Origin: Mycolicibacterium moriokaense
GTDB lineage: Bacteria; Actinomycetota; Actinomycetes; Mycobacteriales; Mycobacteriaceae
Length of the DNA stretch: 64,000 nt
Direction: 5' to 3'
NCBI RefSeq assembly: GCF_010726085.1
Contig: NZ_AP022560.1
Coordinates: forward strand, 2,604,001-2,668,000
The position numbers were made by a program, and so were the translations under genes. The notes under the pieces are model-generated. The model did no database searches. It saw only the letters and a list, made by a program, of their open reading frames with translations, and was not told where the DNA came from. Within the stretch, counting starts at the first letter, position 1; the number at the start of each line of letters is the position of its first letter. Shown in pieces: positions 55,467 to 64,000 of this stretch.

Positions 55467-57793
55467 GACATCCTCCGCGTAAGTGTCACCTGAGCCGCGG
55501 CCGTCTTGAATATGGGCTGTTTGGACGCCGGGTCCCAATCGGTCAGCGTCAACTCGTTGGCTGCGCGGTGGTGGTTTCCCTCGGCGTCGTCGACGTCCCA
55601 GTAGCCGTAGTGGAACGGAAGGAAGACCACACCGGGGCGCATCGCGGTGATGCGTGCCTCGGCGGTCACCGAACCGCGCGGCGTGCGCACAGTCACGAAG
55701 TCGCCATCCGTGACGCCCAGCCGCGGCGCGTCCGCTCCGGACAGCTCGACCCAGACATCGGGCGCGGCCGCTTGCAGTTCGGGCACCCGCCCGGTTTTCG
55801 TGCGTGTGTGGAAGTGGTAGACCGTGCGGCCGGTGATCAACGCGAAGGGATACTCCGCACTTGGCATCTCGTGTGCGGGCAGGTATTCGGCCGCTTTGAT
55901 GATGGCTTTGCCCGCTGGGTTCATCGCGCGATATTCCGTCGGCTCGAGCGGCGCGCCGGTCACCAGGTCCTTGCCGTAGGCCTCGCAATAGTCCGGTGCT
56001 GCCCAGAACTTGCCGTCGGAGTAGAGGCGTTCGGTTCCGTCGGGATTTTCTGCGTTACAAGGCCATTGGATTCCGCTGGGGCCGCGCAGCTTGTCGTAGC
56101 TGAGGCCGCTGTAGTCACACGGCCGGCCGGAACTGCACTGCTGCCATGCGGCGAACGCGGACTCCGGGTCCGTCCACGCGGGCAGGGGCTTGCCGTCGCG
56201 ATCGCGAAAATCCATGCGGCGTGCGTAGTCAAGGAAGATGTCGAGGTCCGGCCTGGCCTGCCCCGGTGGGTCGATCGCCTTCTCGGACAGATGCACCGTG
56301 CGGTCGACGTTGGTGAACGTGCCGGTCTTCTCGCCCCACGCGGCCGCAGGCAGCACCACGTCCGCCAATTCGGCCGTCTCGGTGAGGAAGATGTCCTGCA
56401 CCACCAGGAACAACCGCTGTTGCCCGAGAATCGCACGGATGCGGTGCAGTTCGGGCAGCGACACTGCGGGATTGGTCGCGCTCACCCACAGCAGCCGCAG
56501 CGTGCCTTGTTCGGCATAGCGGAACATCTGCATCGCGTGCGTCGGAGGCGCGTAGTGGGGGATCTGCGAGATATCGATGTTCCACAGGTCGGCGAGCTCG
56601 CCGACGTGGGAATCGTTGGACCAGTTGCGGAACCCTGCGAGATCCCCGTCGGCACCACATTCGCGGGTGTTCTCCGCCGTCGGTTGACCGTTCATCTGTA
56701 AGACACCGCAACCGGGCTTGCCGAGCATGCCGCGGACGATATGGATGTTGTTGACCTGCACGGCAGCCGCCGTCGCCTGGTGCGACTGGTAGAAACCCTG
56801 CAGCACGGTGGATAACAGCCGTTGTGCGTTGCCCAGCAGACGTGCGGCTGCGCGGATGTCGTCGGCGGACACATCGCAGATCTTGGCCGCACGCTCCGGC
56901 GGGAACTCCGAAACTCGCTTCGTCAACTCATCGAATCCGACGGCGTGTGCATCGATGTAGCCGTTATCGACCCAGTCGTTTTCGACGATCTCGTGCAGCA
57001 GCGCGTTCATCAGCGCGACATTGGTACCGGGCAGCGGAGCCAGGTGAACGGTCGCATGCTGCGCGACCGGGGTCGGGCGTGGATCGATGCAGACTATTGC
57101 CGGCGGATCCGTGCCGTTCAGACGGTCGAGCATGCGCATCCACAACACCGGCTGCGTCTCGGCCACGTTGTGGCCGTAGAGCGCGAGCACGTCGGCGTGG
57201 TCGACGTCGGTGTAGCTGCCTGGCTGGCCGTCGCATCCGAACGATTCCTTCAACGCCTCGGCTGCGGTTGCGGTGCACAGCCGGGTGTTGCCGTCGACGT
57301 GATTGGTGCCGATCGCACCGTGCGCGATGACCCCGAGGGTGTAGTACTCCTCCAGGAAGAGCTGACCCGAGGTGTAGAAGCCGAGTGCCGAGGGGCCGAA
57401 CTCCTCGAGCAGCTCCTGGCTCTTTCGTACCACCGCGGCCATGGCGGTATCCCAATCAGTCTGGGCCAGTTGACCATTGGCGCGGATCAGCGGGGCGGTG
57501 AGCCGGTCAGCGGCGGCGTTGGCCTGCCAGCCGAACAGATCCTTCGGACCAAGCCTGCCGTGGTTGACGCGGTCGCTCTCGCGGCCGCGGACCCCGACCA
57601 TCCGACCATCCTTGACCGCGATGTCCAGCGCGTCACCGTTGGAGTGGAGGACGGTGGCCGACTGAACCCAGCGGTCGACGTCGTCGGAACGCAGCCCGTC
57701 TGCGAGGTAGGTGTCAATCCGGCTTGGCCAGTGCTGGCCCGCGCCGTACGGGGTTCGGTCGCCCCAGGGGTCGGCAATGCGGTCGGTCGACAC
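55463..57793 (-). CDS. Molybdopterin oxidoreductase (FdhF/NasA-like) lacking the N-terminal 4Fe-4S ligands
   Basis: A 776-residue DMSO-reductase-family protein. 'GPSALGFYTSGQLFLEEYYT', 'HVDGNTRLCTATAAEALKES' (its Cys could ligate Mo), 'IVCIDPRPTPVAQHA' and 'FALITGRTVYHFHTRTKTGR' follow the nitrate reductase/formate dehydrogenase pattern through to the C-terminal MGD-binding domain. Close relatives begin with CxxCxxxC for a 4Fe-4S cluster; the corresponding stretch ('VQSATVLHSNGDALDIAVKD') has no cysteine and the later GRxCxKG motif reads 'GRLGPKD'. The cluster is therefore probably absent. First gene of an operon with a His-rich protein, a sirtuin and an unknown. mobA is present in the window; fdhD is not. 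Confidence 0.82.
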   Translation of the reverse strand: MSTDRIADPWGDRTPYGAGQHWPSRIDTYLADGLRSDDVDRWVQSATVLHSNGDALDIAVKDGRMVGVRGRESDRVNHGRLGPKDLFGWQANAAADRLTAPLIRANGQLAQTDWDTAMAAVVRKSQELLEEFGPSALGFYTSGQLFLEEYYTLGVIAHGAIGTNHVDGNTRLCTATAAEALKESFGCDGQPGSYTDVDHADVLALYGHNVAETQPVLWMRMLDRLNGTDPPAIVCIDPRPTPVAQHATVHLAPLPGTNVALMNALLHEIVENDWVDNGYIDAHAVGFDELTKRVSEFPPERAAKICDVSADDIRAAARLLGNAQRLLSTVLQGFYQSHQATAAAVQVNNIHIVRGMLGKPGCGVLQMNGQPTAENTRECGADGDLAGFRNWSNDSHVGELADLWNIDISQIPHYAPPTHAMQMFRYAEQGTLRLLWVSATNPAVSLPELHRIRAILGQQRLFLVVQDIFLTETAELADVVLPAAAWGEKTGTFTNVDRTVHLSEKAIDPPGQARPDLDIFLDYARRMDFRDRDGKPLPAWTDPESAFAAWQQCSSGRPCDYSGLSYDKLRGPSGIQWPCNAENPDGTERLYSDGKFWAAPDYCEAYGKDLVTGAPLEPTEYRAMNPAGKAIIKAAEYLPAHEMPSAEYPFALITGRTVYHFHTRTKTGRVPELQAAAPDVWVELSGADAPRLGVTDGDFVTVRTPRGSVTAEARITAMRPGVVFLPFHYGYWDVDDAEGNHHRAANELTLTDWDPASKQPIFKTAAAQVTLTRRMS

Positions 57794-57828
57794 CCCGGGT
57801 GCCTACCCGTCTATGAACCAGCGAAACG

Positions 57829-58368
57829 TCAGCCAAGGCACTTCTCCGCGGGGGTGATCTCGGCGTGCATGTTCTTGTGCATCATGGTCAGCGCGGCGTC
57901 GCCGAGTTCGGGGTCGATGTGTGCGACGCAGTCGGGCGGGACGACGAACGAGTAGTGGCGCACGTAGGCATCGAGCGCGCTGTAGAGGATGCACTGCTCG
58001 GTGACCTGACCGGTGATGATCAGCTGCTCGGGCTCCAGCCGGCCGAGCAGATAGTCCAGCGAACTGGCGTAGAACGCGCTGTGGCGCACCTTGAGGACAC
58101 GGAGGCTGTCCTTGTCGGGGGCGATCGGCGTCACGAGATCCGGCCGCGCGCCGTTGAGCGCGGCGTCGGCGATTTCCTCGAAGTCGGCGCTGAAATCGCC
58201 GTAGTTGTCGTTGACATAGATGACGTCGATGTCGTCGCGGTCGCGGGCCCGCGAGATCAGTGCGGCCAACGGATCGACGATGCCGGCGACGTTTTTGGCC
58301 AGGACGTCGGCGTCTTCGTGTTGATAGGTGTTGAGCATGTCGATGACCAGCAGCGCAGCTTGACTCAT
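57829..58368 (-). CDS. Isochorismatase-like cysteine hydrolase
   Basis: A 179-residue cysteine hydrolase from ATG 58368 ('MSQAALLVIDML'); an ATG four codons earlier is possible. The catalytic triad is Asp10, Lys93 and Cys126 in 'GQVTEQCILYSALDAYVR'. The family includes nicotinamidases, isochorismatases and N-carbamoyl hydrolases. The metal-binding Asp/His pair of nicotinamidase is not obvious. It is divergent from nadE, so a role in NAD-related amide hydrolysis is tempting but not shown by the active site. Confidence 0.82.
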   Translation of the reverse strand: MSQAALLVIDMLNTYQHEDADVLAKNVAGIVDPLAALISRARDRDDIDVIYVNDNYGDFSADFEEIADAALNGARPDLVTPIAPDKDSLRVLKVRHSAFYASSLDYLLGRLEPEQLIITGQVTEQCILYSALDAYVRHYSFVVPPDCVAHIDPELGDAALTMMHKNMHAEITPAEKCLG

Positions 58369-58411
58369 GGGGACTTGCATACCCCGATCTGTTTTCGGGC
58401 AACAATGTGGC

Positions 58412-60454
58412 ATGGAGTTTTACTCGGCGTATCGCCAGGGCTTCGTCCGCGTCGCGGCCTGCACGCACCACACGACCCTCGCCGATCCTGCGGCCAATGC
58501 GGAGTCGGTGCTGCGGATCGCCCGCGACTGCCACGACGACAGCGTCGCGCTGGCGGTGTTTCCCGAGCTCACGCTGTCGGGTTATTCGATCGAGGACATC
58601 CTGCTGCAGGACACGCTGCTCGACTCGGTCGAGGACGCGCTGCGGCAAATCGTCGAGGTCTCGGCCGAGCTGATGCCAGTCCTGGTGGTCGGCGCGCCGC
58701 TGCGATATGCGCACCGGATCTACAACACCGCGGTAGTCGTCCACCGCGGCCGCGTGTTGGGCGTGGTGCCCAAGTCGTACCTGCCGACCTACCGCGAGTT
58801 CTACGAGCGACGCCAGATCGCCGCGGGCGATCTGGTGCGCGGCGACATCCGGGTCGGTGGGTCGGCGGTGCCGTTCGGTCCGGACCTGTTGTTCACCGCG
58901 ACCGACCTGCCGGGGTTCGTGTTGCACGTCGAGATCTGTGAGGACATGTTCGTGCCCGTGCCGCCGAGTGCGGAGGCCGCGCTCGCGGGGGCGACGGTGC
59001 TGGCGAACCTGTCGGGCAGCCCCATCACGATCGGCCGTGCCGACGACCGCTGTCTGCTGGCCCGCTCCGCCTCGTCGCGATGCCTCGCCGCATACGTCTA
59101 CGCGGCGGCCGGGGAGGGCGAATCCACGACGGACCTCGCCTGGGACGGTCAGACCATGGTGTGGGAGAACGGCGTATGCCTCGCGCAGTCGGAACGCTTC
59201 CCCAAGGGGGAGCGGCGCTCGACGGCCGACGTCGACCTGGAACTGCTGCGCTCCGAGCGTCTTAGGATGGGCACGTTCGACGACAACCGCATCCATCACG
59301 GTCTCGATACGGACTCGTTCCGATGGGTGGAGTTCGTGCTCGATCCGCCGGGTGGCGACATCGGGCTGCTGCGTGAGGTCGAGCGGTTTCCGTTCGTACC
59401 GGCGGATCCGTCACGGCTGGAACAGGATTGCTACGAGGCGTACAACATTCAGGTCTCCGGTCTGGAGCAGCGGCTGCGTGCCCTGGACTTCCCGAAGGTG
59501 GTGCTCGGGCTCTCCGGTGGTCTCGACTCGACGCACGCGCTGATCGTCGCCGCCCGCGCCATGGATCGGGAAGGCAGGCCGCGCAGCGACATTCTGGCAT
59601 TCACGTTGCCGGGCTTTGCCACCGGTGACCGCACCAAGACGAACGCCACCCGGCTGGCGAGCGCGCTCGGGGTCACGTTCGAAGAGATCGACATCAAGTC
59701 GACCGCGGAGTTGATGCTCAAGGAGATGGAGCACCCGTTCTCACGCGGCGAGAAGGTCTACGACGTCACCTTCGAGAACGTGCAGGCGGGTCTGCGCACC
59801 GACTATCTGTTCCGCCTCGCCAATCAGCGCGGTGGAATCGTTTTGGGCACAGGCGATCTCTCCGAACTCGCGCTCGGCTGGTCCACCTACGGCGTCGGCG
59901 ATCAGATGTCCCACTACAACGTCAACGGCGGTGTGCCCAAGACGTTGATTCAGCATCTGATCCGCTGGGTCATCTCGTCGCACCAGTTCGATGACACCGT
60001 CAACGAGGTGCTGCAGTCGGTGCTCGACACCGAGATCACCCCCGAGCTGGTGCCATCCGGCGAGGACGAGGAGATCCAGAGCAGCGAGGCCAAGGTCGGA
60101 CCGTATGTGCTCCAGGACTTCTCGTTGTTCAACGTGCTGCGTTATGGCTTCAGGCCGTCAAAGATCGCGTTCTTGGCGTGGCACGCGTGGAGCGATCCCG
60201 AGCGCGGTGACTGGCCGGTGGGCTTCCCCGAGGACAAGCGACCGGCATTCTCGCTCAAGGAGATTCGGCACTGGCTGCAAGTATTCGCGCAGCGATACTA
60301 CTCGTTCGCCCAGTTCAAGCGGTCGGCGATGCCCAACGGCCCGAAGGTGTCAGCCGGCGGATCCTTGTCGCCGCGGGGTGACTGGCGGGCGCCGTCGGAC
60401 ATGTCTGCGCGCATCTGGCTAGACGAGATCGAGCGCGAAATCCCCGAGGACTAA
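58412..60454 (+). CDS. nadE: Glutamine-dependent NAD+ synthetase
   Basis: A 680-residue two-domain enzyme, from ATG 58412. The nitrilase-type glutaminase domain has Glu52 ('[10 protein letters not shown]'), Lys121 ('VPKSYLP') and Cys176 ('EICEDMF'), the same numbers as in M. tuberculosis NadE. The synthetase domain has the PP-loop '[12 protein letters not shown]' and '[16 protein letters not shown]'. It makes NAD from nicotinic acid adenine dinucleotide, with ammonia channelled from glutamine. Near-identical motif spacing to Rv2438c makes the assignment very safe. Its stop overlaps the convergent methyltransferase gene by 4 bases. Confidence 0.97.
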   Translation: MEFYSAYRQGFVRVAACTHHTTLADPAANAESVLRIARDCHDDSVALAVFPELTLSGYSIEDILLQDTLLDSVEDALRQIVEVSAELMPVLVVGAPLRYAHRIYNTAVVVHRGRVLGVVPKSYLPTYREFYERRQIAAGDLVRGDIRVGGSAVPFGPDLLFTATDLPGFVLHVEICEDMFVPVPPSAEAALAGATVLANLSGSPITIGRADDRCLLARSASSRCLAAYVYAAAGEGESTTDLAWDGQTMVWENGVCLAQSERFPKGERRSTADVDLELLRSERLRMGTFDDNRIHHGLDTDSFRWVEFVLDPPGGDIGLLREVERFPFVPADPSRLEQDCYEAYNIQVSGLEQRLRALDFPKVVLGLSGGLDSTHALIVAARAMDREGRPRSDILAFTLPGFATGDRTKTNATRLASALGVTFEEIDIKSTAELMLKEMEHPFSRGEKVYDVTFENVQAGLRTDYLFRLANQRGGIVLGTGDLSELALGWSTYGVGDQMSHYNVNGGVPKTLIQHLIRWVISSHQFDDTVNEVLQSVLDTEITPELVPSGEDEEIQSSEAKVGPYVLQDFSLFNVLRYGFRPSKIAFLAWHAWSDPERGDWPVGFPEDKRPAFSLKEIRHWLQVFAQRYYSFAQFKRSAMPNGPKVSAGGSLSPRGDWRAPSDMSARIWLDEIEREIPED

Positions 60455-61080
60455 CGCCGTCCGACGCCGGGGACGAAGCGTCCGACGCCGGCCAGATACT
60501 CGCGGTACGAATCACCGTGGGTGGCAAGCAGGTAGGGCTCCTCGACGGCGCGGACCTGCGACTCGATCGTCACGACGAGCAGCACGAAGCCGACGACGGC
60601 CACCGGATTCGGTGTCATCAGCGCGAATCCGAGTCCGAAGGCCATCATCGCGGTGAAGATCGGGTTGCGCACCCATCCGAAGACGCCGGTGCGCACCAGC
60701 GTGGTCGTCTCGTACTTGTTGACGCCGATCCGCCATGACTCGCCCATGTCCAATTGGGAATAGACGGTGGCAGCGATGCCGAACACCGCGATGACGGTGC
60801 CGGCGATCTGGATCCACGGCGCGTGCAGGAACGGAAGTGGCGACACGACGCCGAGCAACTGAAGGATCGGCGCGAACACAGCCACGCCCATCGAGACGAT
60901 GAATCCGACCCCGGCGAACCATTCGAGTGAACCCGGGCGGCCGCTGATCCCGTGGAACCCGGTGGATCCGGTGCGGCGACGCTGTTCCCAACTGCGCCAA
61001 CCAAATCCGAGCGCCGCGAACACCACGAACAGCACAAGGGCGGCGATGGGCGTAGTGGCTGCTGAATTCATGACAGACAT
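60451..61080 (-). CDS. Isoprenylcysteine carboxyl methyltransferase-like membrane protein
   Basis: A 209-residue integral membrane protein with about five hydrophobic helices. The C-terminal signature of the ICMT/PEMT/NnrU-like family is present: 'TGVFGWVRNPIFTAMMAFGL' followed by 'EEPYLLATHGDSYREYLAGV' and 'GRFVPG', where the Arg-Asn-Pro and E...Y..Y motifs hold S-adenosylmethionine and the carboxylate. I start at ATG 61080, which overlaps the ArsR stop by one base (TGATG). Coupling to a metal-sensing repressor suggests it is induced by a toxic metal; it might methylate or otherwise detoxify. Substrate unknown. Confidence 0.8.
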   Translation of the reverse strand: MSVMNSAATTPIAALVLFVVFAALGFGWRSWEQRRRTGSTGFHGISGRPGSLEWFAGVGFIVSMGVAVFAPILQLLGVVSPLPFLHAPWIQIAGTVIAVFGIAATVYSQLDMGESWRIGVNKYETTTLVRTGVFGWVRNPIFTAMMAFGLGFALMTPNPVAVVGFVLLVVTIESQVRAVEEPYLLATHGDSYREYLAGVGRFVPGVGRR

Positions 61081-61397
61081 CAGCAGCAGCCGTCCGTCTC
61101 GGCGGTGGGGCAGCAGGCGGGGTCGACGTCGAGCACGAGGCCGATCAGGTCGTCGAGGGCGTGGGCGATCCGCTCGTCGGCCAGTTCGTAGCGGTTGCGA
61201 CGCCCTTCGGGCTGCGTCACCACCAGGCCGCATCCGCGCAGGCACGCGAGGTGGTTGGACAGGATCTGGCGCGAAACCCCGATCTTGTCGGCCAGTTCGG
61301 TCGGATAGCCGGGGCCGTCACGCAGCGTCAACAGGATCTCGGCGCGCGTCGCGTCGGACAGCGCGTACCCGAAGCGGGAGAGCGCGTCGGTCTCCAT
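61080..61397 (-). CDS. ArsR/SmtB-family metal-sensing repressor (CmtR-like)
   Basis: A 105-residue winged-helix regulator ('TELADKIGVSRQILSNHLAC' is the recognition region). Cys52 and Cys56 in 'HLACLRGCGLV' correspond to Cys57 and Cys61 of the mycobacterial Cd/Pb sensor CmtR, and the C-terminus offers four further cysteines ('DPACCPTAETDGCC'), one of which may replace CmtR Cys102. It probably releases DNA when Cd(II), Pb(II) or a similar thiophilic metal binds. A perfect palindrome (61404-61427) lies 7 bases before its start, consistent with autorepression. It heads a two-gene operon. Confidence 0.87.
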   Translation of the reverse strand: METDALSRFGYALSDATRAEILLTLRDGPGYPTELADKIGVSRQILSNHLACLRGCGLVVTQPEGRRNRYELADERIAHALDDLIGLVLDVDPACCPTAETDGCC

Positions 61398-61403
61398 GCC
61401 CCG

Positions 61404-61427
61404 ATAGTACAGCAGAATCTGTACTAT
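61404..61427. promoter_or_regulatory. ArsR-type operator
   Basis: ATAGTACA-8-TGTACTAT is a perfect inverted repeat with 8-base arms and AT-rich ends, typical of ArsR/SmtB operators. It lies immediately upstream of the regulator's ATG, so bound protein would overlap the promoter. Confidence 0.8.
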
Positions 61428-61436
61428 TCCGAGCGG

Positions 61437-61481
61437 TTTCGGCGTGTTGGGTCACGCTCAGCGAGACTGAGCACGCCGAAA
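61437..61481. terminator. Hairpin element after the crotonase gene
   Basis: TTTCGGCGTG and CACGCCGAAA are perfect 10-base arms with 25 bases between. On the minus strand it follows the stop of the crotonase gene (61490) by 8 bases and would end that transcript before the ArsR promoter. It resembles the element at 53437-53485 in layout and in having ATTT/AAAT arm ends. Confidence 0.6.
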
Positions 61482-61489
61482 TCGCAATT

Positions 61490-62320
61490 TCAGAGCCGCC
61501 CCTCGACGCGCAATTCGGGGTGCACCCACTCCGGCGAGCGCCGCTCCTTGAACGCTCGGAAGCCCTCCAGCGCCTCGGGTGACGAGTAGCTGGCCTGCAT
61601 CGCGATGCGATCGAACAGGCCGAGATAGTTGTCCAGGCTGGACTTCACCACGCCCCTGGCCGCGGGGGCGGTGCGGCAGCACTGCGCCAGCACCTCGCGC
61701 GCCTCGTCGAGCAGCGTGTCATGTGGGACGACCCGCGCGACCATGCCCCACTCCTGCGCCTCCTGTGCCGTCAGCGTCCGGCCGGTGAACATCAGGTCGC
61801 GGGTGCGGACCGGCCCGATCAGGCGCGTCAACATCTGGCTGTAGTACGTGTCGGCGATCCCGCGCAGCAGCTCGGGGACCCGGAACGTCGCGCGGTCGCT
61901 GACCACCGCCATGTCGCTGCACAGCGCGATCTGCAGCCCGCCGCCCTGGCACAACCCGTTCACCGCCGACACGACCGGCTTCACCGACTGGCGCAGCGTC
62001 TCGAACGGCGTCACGTCCATCCCCAGCGCCGAACCGAACGTCAGCCAGTTGTCGCTGCCGTCGCCGCCGCCCATGTCGCCGCCGGGCGCGAACACGTCCC
62101 CCGTACCGGTGATCAGCAGACCAGCCAGGTCGGGGTCGGCGTCAACGTGGCGGACGGCGTAGCGGATCCCGAAGTACATCGCGGGCGTCATCGCGTTGCG
62201 GGCCTGCGGCCGGTCCAGCGTGCAGACGCCGAACGCGCCTTCCCGGGTGAAGCGCAGGTACGGCGTACCCAGCCAGTCGCCCTCCGGGGGTCGTGGTGCG
62301 TTCGTCGTCTCGGTTGTCAT
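61490..62320 (-). CDS. Enoyl-CoA hydratase/isomerase family protein
   Basis: A 276-residue crotonase from ATG 62320, which overlaps the ribokinase stop (ATGA). The oxyanion segments are 'FAPGGDMGGG' (about 75-84) and 'VNGLCQGGGLQIALCSD' (about 121-137). The usual catalytic Glu pair of hydratases is not evident ('LRGIADTYYSQML'), so it may act on an unusual acyl-CoA or as an isomerase. It is unrelated in detail to the EchA13-type protein at 2634. It forms a two-gene operon with rbsK, an odd pairing with no clear metabolic logic. Confidence 0.85.
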   Translation of the reverse strand: MTTETTNAPRPPEGDWLGTPYLRFTREGAFGVCTLDRPQARNAMTPAMYFGIRYAVRHVDADPDLAGLLITGTGDVFAPGGDMGGGDGSDNWLTFGSALGMDVTPFETLRQSVKPVVSAVNGLCQGGGLQIALCSDMAVVSDRATFRVPELLRGIADTYYSQMLTRLIGPVRTRDLMFTGRTLTAQEAQEWGMVARVVPHDTLLDEAREVLAQCCRTAPAARGVVKSSLDNYLGLFDRIAMQASYSSPEALEGFRAFKERRSPEWVHPELRVEGRL

Positions 62321-63198
62321 AGATGTCCCTCGCTCGCCTTCCTGTTGGCCACCGCATCGTCGATGGCTTCGGCATATGGTGCACAATCACCTGCCCCCGG
62401 CACCAGCGTCGACAACGCGCCCGCCGCGCACGCCCGCCGCAGCGCGGGCTCGTGCCCGTCCTGCCATGAGGCGGCCAGCACGCCGGCGAAGACGTCGCCG
62501 GCCCCCGTGGTGTCCACCGGCGTGACGCGCGGTGCCGGCACGTCGAAGCGCTCGTCCTCACCGAGGTAACTGGCGCCGCGCCTGCCCCGGGTGATCACGA
62601 GATGCGCTACGGGCCAGTGCCATTCACGCGCCTCCGCCTCGTTCACGACGACGACGTCGGCCAGTTCGGAGAGGGCGAGCAGATCGTGCGGCCGCGCACC
62701 CGCAGGTGACGCGTTGACGATGACGGTCGCACCCGCGGTGCGCGCGACACGCGCCGCGGCGATCGCCGTGCTCACCGGGATCTCAAGTTGCAGCAGGACG
62801 ACGTCGCTGTCGGCGATGACGCTGCGGACGTCGTCCGAGCCGACGGACAACTGCGCGTTGGCGCCCGGCGCGACCACGATGGAATTCTCGGCCGCGGCGT
62901 CCACCACGATGACCGCCGTCCCGCTAGGCCCGGGCACCGTGACCACGCCGTCGAGGCCCACGTCATTGGCGATCAGATGGGCGCGAAGCCGCTCGGCCTC
63001 GGAGTCGCTGCCCAGCGCGGCGATCAGCTGCACGGCCGCCCCGGCCCGGGCGGCGGCCACCGCCTGATTGCCGCCTTTCCCGCCGGGTGACGACAGGAGC
63101 GACGACGCCAGAACGGTCTGGCCGGGCCGCGGCATGGCGTCCACGGTGAACGTGAGATCGGCGTTGACACTGCCCACGACACAGACCCGCGCGGTCAT
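62317..63198 (-). CDS. rbsK: Ribokinase / PfkB-family carbohydrate kinase
   Basis: A 293-residue PfkB-type kinase from ATG 63198; a TTG nine bases earlier is possible. '[18 protein letters not shown]' (about 37-54) is the first signature and '[17 protein letters not shown]' (about 237-253) holds the catalytic Asp and anion hole. It phosphorylates ribose or a similar sugar at O5. Its location between nadE and proA matches RbsK (Rv2436). Divergent from proA across 73 bases. Confidence 0.9.
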   Translation of the reverse strand: MTARVCVVGSVNADLTFTVDAMPRPGQTVLASSLLSSPGGKGGNQAVAAARAGAAVQLIAALGSDSEAERLRAHLIANDVGLDGVVTVPGPSGTAVIVVDAAAENSIVVAPGANAQLSVGSDDVRSVIADSDVVLLQLEIPVSTAIAAARVARTAGATVIVNASPAGARPHDLLALSELADVVVVNEAEAREWHWPVAHLVITRGRRGASYLGEDERFDVPAPRVTPVDTTGAGDVFAGVLAASWQDGHEPALRRACAAGALSTLVPGAGDCAPYAEAIDDAVANRKASEGHL

Positions 63199-63271
63199 AA
63201 CTGTCAAGCTAGCTCAGCCGTGCTACCTGACACGTGTCGAACGATGGAGAGAGGTTCGATACGCTGGCTTA

Positions 63272-64000
63272 ATGAGTGTGCAAGCCCCAGTGCTCACCGA
63301 CTTGCGCTCGCAGGTGCACGATGCCGCTCGACGGGCCCGCGTCGCGGCCCGCACTCTGGCGACCCTGAGCACCGAAGCCAAGAACCGCGCGCTGCACGCC
63401 GCCGCCGACGCCGTGCTCGCGAACGTGGACGGAATCCTCGCCGCCAACGCCCGCGATCTCGAGGCCGCCAAGGCTGCGGGCACGCCGGAAGCCATGCTCG
63501 ACCGGTTGGCGCTCAACCCCCAGCGCATCGACGGCATCGCCGCCGGGCTGCGTCAGGTCGCCGGCCTACCCGACCCGATCGGTGAGGTGTTGCGTGGCCG
63601 CACGCTGCCCAACGGTCTGCAGCTGCGCCAGCAGCGGGTGCCGCTCGGCGTGGTCGGGATCGTCTACGAAGGACGGCCGAACGTCACGGTCGACGCGTTC
63701 GGGCTGACGCTGAAGTCCGGCAACGCGGTGCTGCTGCGCGGCAGCTCGTCGGCGGCGCAGTCCAACGACGCGCTCGTCACCGCGCTACGTGGCGCGATGG
63801 CCGCCGAGGGGCTCGAACCGGACTCCGTACAGCTGCTGCCCAGCAGCGACCGCGCCAGCGTGACGCACCTGATCCAGGCCCGCGGTCTCGTCGACGTCGT
63901 GATCCCGCGCGGGGGAGCGGGACTCATCGACGCCGTGGTGCGCGACGCGCAGGTCCCTACCATCGAGACGGGTGTCGGCAACTGCCACGTCTACGTCCAC
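63272..64000 (+). CDS. proA: Gamma-glutamyl phosphate reductase, N-terminal 243 codons
   Basis: Starts at ATG 63272 and runs off the right edge. The protein ([20 protein letters not shown]) continues with '[20 protein letters not shown]', '[16 protein letters not shown]' and '[17 protein letters not shown]', and reaches '[11 protein letters not shown]', all typical of ProA. It reduces glutamyl-5-phosphate with NADPH, the step after ProB. The catalytic Cys should follow just outside the window or within the last visible residues ('GNCHVYV'). Confidence 0.95.
   Translation, partial: MSVQAPVLTDLRSQVHDAARRARVAARTLATLSTEAKNRALHAAADAVLANVDGILAANARDLEAAKAAGTPEAMLDRLALNPQRIDGIAAGLRQVAGLPDPIGEVLRGRTLPNGLQLRQQRVPLGVVGIVYEGRPNVTVDAFGLTLKSGNAVLLRGSSSAAQSNDALVTALRGAMAAEGLEPDSVQLLPSSDRASVTHLIQARGLVDVVIPRGGAGLIDAVVRDAQVPTIETGVGNCHVYVH

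Noticed and set aside
57829..58368. Nicotinamidase (pncA) assignment because it neighbours nadE
   Set aside because: The triad fits the whole isochorismatase superfamily, but the metal-binding residues specific to PncA are not evident.
57803..59299. 498-codon minus-strand ORF covering the isochorismatase region and the nadE start
   Set aside because: It reads across two genes in other frames; nadE residues match the known enzyme precisely.

Overview
The window is high-GC DNA from a mycobacterium, most likely an environmental or rapidly growing Mycolicibacterium-type species. Three things support this: a complete mce operon (yrbEAB plus mceA-F), resuscitation-promoting-factor genes, and a housekeeping block in the gene order I recall from M. 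tuberculosis Rv2455c-Rv2427c (korA-korB-mobA-rpf-Rv2449c-valS-folC-Rv2446c-ndk-rne-rplU-rpmA-obg-proB-nadE-rbsK-proA). Comparisons with named M. tuberculosis genes rest on memory and motif reading, not on a search.

Region 1 (1-12.3 kb) is a lipid or hydrophobic-substrate oxidation cluster with the gene order I remember for Rv1933c-Rv1941 (fadE18-fadE17-echA13, divergent from the mel2 genes). On the minus strand lie an acyl-CoA synthetase (cut by the window edge), two acyl-CoA dehydrogenases and a crotonase. On the plus strand lie a luciferase-like monooxygenase, an unusual ferredoxin/reductase/flavin-oxygenase fusion, an epoxide hydrolase, a degenerate RibA/RibB protein and a short-chain dehydrogenase. 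It is followed directly by a TetR regulator with two tandem TetR units (Mce3R type) and a limonene-epoxide-hydrolase-like gene.

Region 2 (12.7-22 kb) is an eight-gene mce operon, assigned to mce3 because Mce3R sits next to it. A 47-base element occurs both in front of the mel2 genes (3693-3739) and, inverted, between the Mce3R operon and mce3 (12222-12268). It is the best candidate Mce3R operator. In M. tuberculosis about twenty genes separate mel2 from mce3R/mce3; here they are adjacent. The segment therefore reads as one regulon that couples import of a hydrophobic substrate to its activation, desaturation, oxygenation and epoxide opening.

Region 3 (22-30.3 kb) is accessory. It holds a P450/SnoaL/ferredoxin operon divergent from a GAF-LuxR regulator, with a palindrome midway that is partly repeated in front of mce3. 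Next is a four-gene sugar or cyclitol operon (two Gfo/Idh/MocA dehydrogenases, a xylose-isomerase-like protein and a PhyH-type dioxygenase) divergent from a LacI regulator.

Region 4 (30.6-53.4 kb) is the conserved core block. Insertions relative to M. tuberculosis are a second rpf gene, a VOC protein, a flavin monooxygenase gene broken by an amber codon, and an S9 peptidase. Region 5 (53.4-64 kb) holds a minus-strand operon (a molybdopterin oxidoreductase without iron-sulfur cysteines, a His-rich small protein, a sirtuin and an unknown), an isochorismatase-like hydrolase, nadE, a CmtR-like ArsR regulator with its operator and a membrane methyltransferase, a crotonase, rbsK and the start of proA.

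Several 45-60 base hairpin elements lie between genes. I see no rRNA, tRNA, CRISPR array, insertion sequence or phage gene.
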